DNA from: a virus
IMG/VR virus record: IMGVR_UViG_3300036398_001345
Location: 1 to 42,291 of that record
Reading direction: 5' to 3' (one strand)
Length of the DNA stretch: 42,291 nucleotides
This document shows, piece by piece, positions 39,786 through 42,291 of the stretch. Made by a program: the position numbers and the translations under genes. Under the pieces are notes generated by a model. The model ran no database searches. It worked only from the letters and a program-made list of their open reading frames with translations, and had not been told where the DNA came from. Position 1 is the stretch's first letter. Every line of letters begins with the position of its first letter.

Positions 39786-42291
39786 ACGAAAAAAACTTTT
39801 GTGCAACTTTTTTATTCTCTGTTGGGAAATCCCACTTCATTGCCTCATAGAAATTTCTTAACTTGCCATCCAATTCCGATACAAATAATTCGTTGGCATC
39901 AAAATGTTCTTTGATAAACTCAATGATTTCTTCTGGATCCGAATCACCACGAAACGCCAACTCCTCTAAACCATATTTGTTATTTTTCAAATAAGCAATC
40001 TTAACTTTATCACCATTCTTAATAGGTGCAAACTTTGGAGGACAACCAAATACTTTCAACAAATTATTGTAATTCATAGCAGCCTTGATGTGTGACGGCG
40101 TTCCCTTACCAAACTTACCGAGAACATCATCGCCAACCATACTGGCATATTTTTTAATGTCTTTGATTGAAGATGTTTTTGCAACTTCTGAAAACAAAAC
40201 AGTATTCAAATTTCTTTTGAAAGTCAATATGTTTTCATCAATTTCCTCTTTGTCTTTATCTTTCAGAATATCAACCATGACATCTTTCATAAGTTTCTGA
40301 AATGATTTGGGGAACGATGAACGAACAATATCCAAACCTTTCACTTCTAACTTATCCATTGGAACACCGTTATCAGAAATAATCCAAAGTGCATATCTCT
40401 TTTTCTTTTGCCAGAAACCAGTTCTACCAATCATTTCTTGTTTGATTTCCAAACGATGTTTTTCTGTGTTGAATATCTTTTTAGCAAATACATCATAAAA
40501 TTGATTAACATAGTTTTGAACTTCCGTTGCAATCTCATAAATCTTTGGTGTCATCAATTCGATGTTGTCTGTATCAATGTCCGGAAATCTATTCTTAACA
40601 AGTGGGAGACATGAAACAAACACGGAATCAGTATCAACATATTGAACATAATCAGTATCATCCGTTTTCAATTCTTTGTTGTATTTCATATTGATTGCCG
40701 CTTCTGTTTTCTTAATCACAGTTTGACCAGAAAGAGTAACGGCTTCCGCATTATCAATATCATAAAAACGAAATGCTGGTAGACCTAAAATACCATACAT
40801 AGAATTGAGCAGAATCTTTTGAACGAGCTGTCTTTTCTTATAGAACTCATATTTTGCAGTGTCACCGGCTTTACCCCATTTCTTCATTTCATCTTTGTAT
40901 TCAACCCTTTTATCAAACCAATCTGAAAGAATTGCGGGTATGAGACCTGTTCGTTCTGAACTATACATAACACCGTTTGATGCAACCGTATATTTGAATT
41001 TATCCAAAAATGCCTTTAACTTTTCTTTCGATACTCTTTCACCACCAACAATATATTCATCAACATTACCACGAAGAAATTCTTCTGCATTCCAATTCTC
41101 AATCTTCGCAATCTTTGTTTCCGGTGAAATGTTTAATGTCATAATGATTGACGGATAAAGTGATGTTAAGTCCAAGTCATACATCCACTCATATCTACCA
41201 GGCACAGGATCCTTAACGAATGCTCCAATGAATCCTTTCTCTCCACTATCTTTTAATTCTTGCATCTTCTCTTGTCTATCTGCTGGTTTGTTTGGTGCAA
41301 CAACCCCACCAATGTGTTTCAGATATGTAAGCATAGCACCTTCAAGATACTTTGATGAATAAACAAAATCCTCATAAGGAACATGACCAACATGAGCAAT
41401 ACCTCTAACCAAATCAATGTATTGTAATTTCTTATCTAATTCAATTACCAACTCAACATCCGTTATGTTATAGTTGATAAATGTTTCAATATCATTTTCC
41501 ATTAAGTCATCAAGATTTCCTTCGTATTCAATCTTTCCTCTACCGAGTTCCGTATTACAAACATAGTTTAGGGCATAGGATGGCAATTCCTTATATGAGA
41601 ACTTTTTATACACCGTCATATAATCCAATACCGATGTTCCACCGATTGTGTATCTATTACGGTATGGTGAATAAAACATTTCACCAATTACAGAAAGATT
41701 ATTTGCCTGTTTCTTACCGAGAACTCTTTTGATACGATTGTACAAATATGGAATATCGAATGCATCACAATTCCAACCCGTCATAACATGAGGTTGTATT
41801 TCTTGAACAGCATCTATGAATTTTAATAACAAAGTTTTTTCATCAGAACACGCAACAACTGTTTTGTTATCCGTAGTTTTTGATTCCAATTTTCTTTTTT
41901 TATCCAATACAAGAATTGTATAATGGTCTGTTGCAGAATCATGGTAAGCAATAGATGTTACTTCATTGTTTCCTTGTGTTGGATCCGGAACACCTGTAAT
42001 CATTTCAACCTCAATATCGAATGTCATCGTGACAATTCCTTTTGAAGGCATATCTGAATCACCATACATATCAACAAGAATACGAGTAGTCTCTGCAATA
42101 TCAGATTCAAACAAGTCTGGATCATTCTTGATAAAGTTTGTAACCTTTGAAAGTTTATCTCCATACAAAGAAACATATTTGCCATTAGGATCTTTCTTGT
42201 AAGCATACGGAGTATATTCAAAGTGCATTAAACCTTTGACATCATCCCAAACCCATGCTTCTTTTGTATTTGTTTTTACGAAAATGTTTTG
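39781..42291 (-). CDS. 43: Family B DNA polymerase (gp43), N-terminus outside window
   Basis: This is the replicative polymerase with 3'-5' proofreading. The frame is open through the window edge for 21 codons beyond the Met at 42228 (…KTNTKEAWVWDDVKGLMHF), so that Met is internal and the N-terminus is missing. Exo I is MTFDIEVE, Exo II GWNCDAFDIPYL, Exo III YNITDVELV. Polymerase motif A is DLDLTSLYPSIIM, motif B QKILLNSMYGILG, motif C YVDTDSVFV. All catalytic acids are present. The C-terminal QKFFSF may be the clamp-binding tail. The visible 836 residues fit a slightly short T4-type enzyme. Confidence 0.97.
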   Translation of the reverse strand, partial: QNIFVKTNTKEAWVWDDVKGLMHFEYTPYAYKKDPNGKYVSLYGDKLSKVTNFIKNDPDLFESDIAETTRILVDMYGDSDMPSKGIVTMTFDIEVEMITGVPDPTQGNNEVTSIAYHDSATDHYTILVLDKKRKLESKTTDNKTVVACSDEKTLLLKFIDAVQEIQPHVMTGWNCDAFDIPYLYNRIKRVLGKKQANNLSVIGEMFYSPYRNRYTIGGTSVLDYMTVYKKFSYKELPSYALNYVCNTELGRGKIEYEGNLDDLMENDIETFINYNITDVELVIELDKKLQYIDLVRGIAHVGHVPYEDFVYSSKYLEGAMLTYLKHIGGVVAPNKPADRQEKMQELKDSGEKGFIGAFVKDPVPGRYEWMYDLDLTSLYPSIIMTLNISPETKIAKIENWNAEEFLRGNVDEYIVGGERVSKEKLKAFLDKFKYTVASNGVMYSSERTGLIPAILSDWFDKRVEYKDEMKKWGKAGDTAKYEFYKKRQLVQKILLNSMYGILGLPAFRFYDIDNAEAVTLSGQTVIKKTEAAINMKYNKELKTDDTDYVQYVDTDSVFVSCLPLVKNRFPDIDTDNIELMTPKIYEIATEVQNYVNQFYDVFAKKIFNTEKHRLEIKQEMIGRTGFWQKKKRYALWIISDNGVPMDKLEVKGLDIVRSSFPKSFQKLMKDVMVDILKDKDKEEIDENILTFKRNLNTVLFSEVAKTSSIKDIKKYASMVGDDVLGKFGKGTPSHIKAAMNYNNLLKVFGCPPKFAPIKNGDKVKIAYLKNNKYGLEELAFRGDSDPEEIIEFIKEHFDANELFVSELDGKLRNFYEAMKWDFPTENKKVAQKFFSF

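Noticed and set aside
42226-42228. ATG at 42228 as start of the DNA polymerase
   Set aside because: The frame stays open to the window edge with plausible polymerase sequence, so the gene is cut by the window.

Overview
The window is part of the genome of a tailed phage with a T4-like replication module. Its host is probably in the Bacteroidota or a close relative (FCB group). The T4-like signature is a minus-strand replication block: family B DNA polymerase (gp43), sliding clamp (gp45), both clamp-loader subunits (gp44, gp62) and a small zinc ribbon. The host inference rests on two things seen here. Several intergenic regions carry the Bacteroidota promoter pattern TTTG-N19/20-TATATTTG or TATATTAG. 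One phage gene encodes a signal peptide plus a type IX secretion (Por) C-terminal sorting domain. Many genes nevertheless have strong Shine-Dalgarno sites (AGGAG, GGAGGT, AAGGAGGT). The sequence is AT-rich and very densely packed, with many ATGA and TAATG overlaps. No integrase, transposase or CRISPR array was seen.

Layout. 1-10.55 kb is read on the plus strand. It starts with a run of very small accessory genes, five of them tiny membrane proteins, followed by tRNA-Leu(UAA). Next comes a lysis pair (holin-like protein overlapping an exported CHAP endolysin), then an AT-hook/degenerate-HNH protein, three tandem leucine-rich-repeat-like paralogues, a GroES-GroEL operon, a flavodoxin-like protein and putative virion proteins. 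A bidirectional terminator at about 10.57 kb separates convergent transcription. Everything beyond it is on the minus strand.

10.6-19.3 kb (minus) holds virion, lysis and host-interaction genes: a 624-aa unknown, a GH19 lysozyme, a tail-collar protein, an exported repeat protein and the T9SS-tagged protein, then small unknowns, a Nudix hydrolase and a Dps/ferritin-like small protein. 19.3-30.6 kb is a continuous glycan-type island. It has eight glycosyltransferase-like proteins, three SAM methyltransferases, an NAD-dependent sugar epimerase/dehydratase and a split, minimal transketolase. 30.6-42.3 kb has an unlisted 50-aa ribbon-helix-helix protein, a RecB/Cas4-like nuclease, an LYHYT-motif protein, S-adenosylmethionine synthetase, an Nmad1/DUF1599 protein, the replication genes and two tandem DNA methyltransferases.

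How it may fit together. MetK could supply SAM for at least five methyltransferases. Nmad1, the tandem DNA methyltransferases and a GT-B protein faintly like T4 alpha-glucosyltransferase suggest modified phage DNA, although the sugar island could instead decorate virion or host surface glycans. Several otherwise unrelated proteins share a short N-terminus of the form M(I)K(L/M)K(D/N)L(L/I/V)xE. This resembles the T4 capsid-targeting/propeptide sequence cut by the prohead protease, and it suggests a set of proteins packaged in the head and possibly injected.
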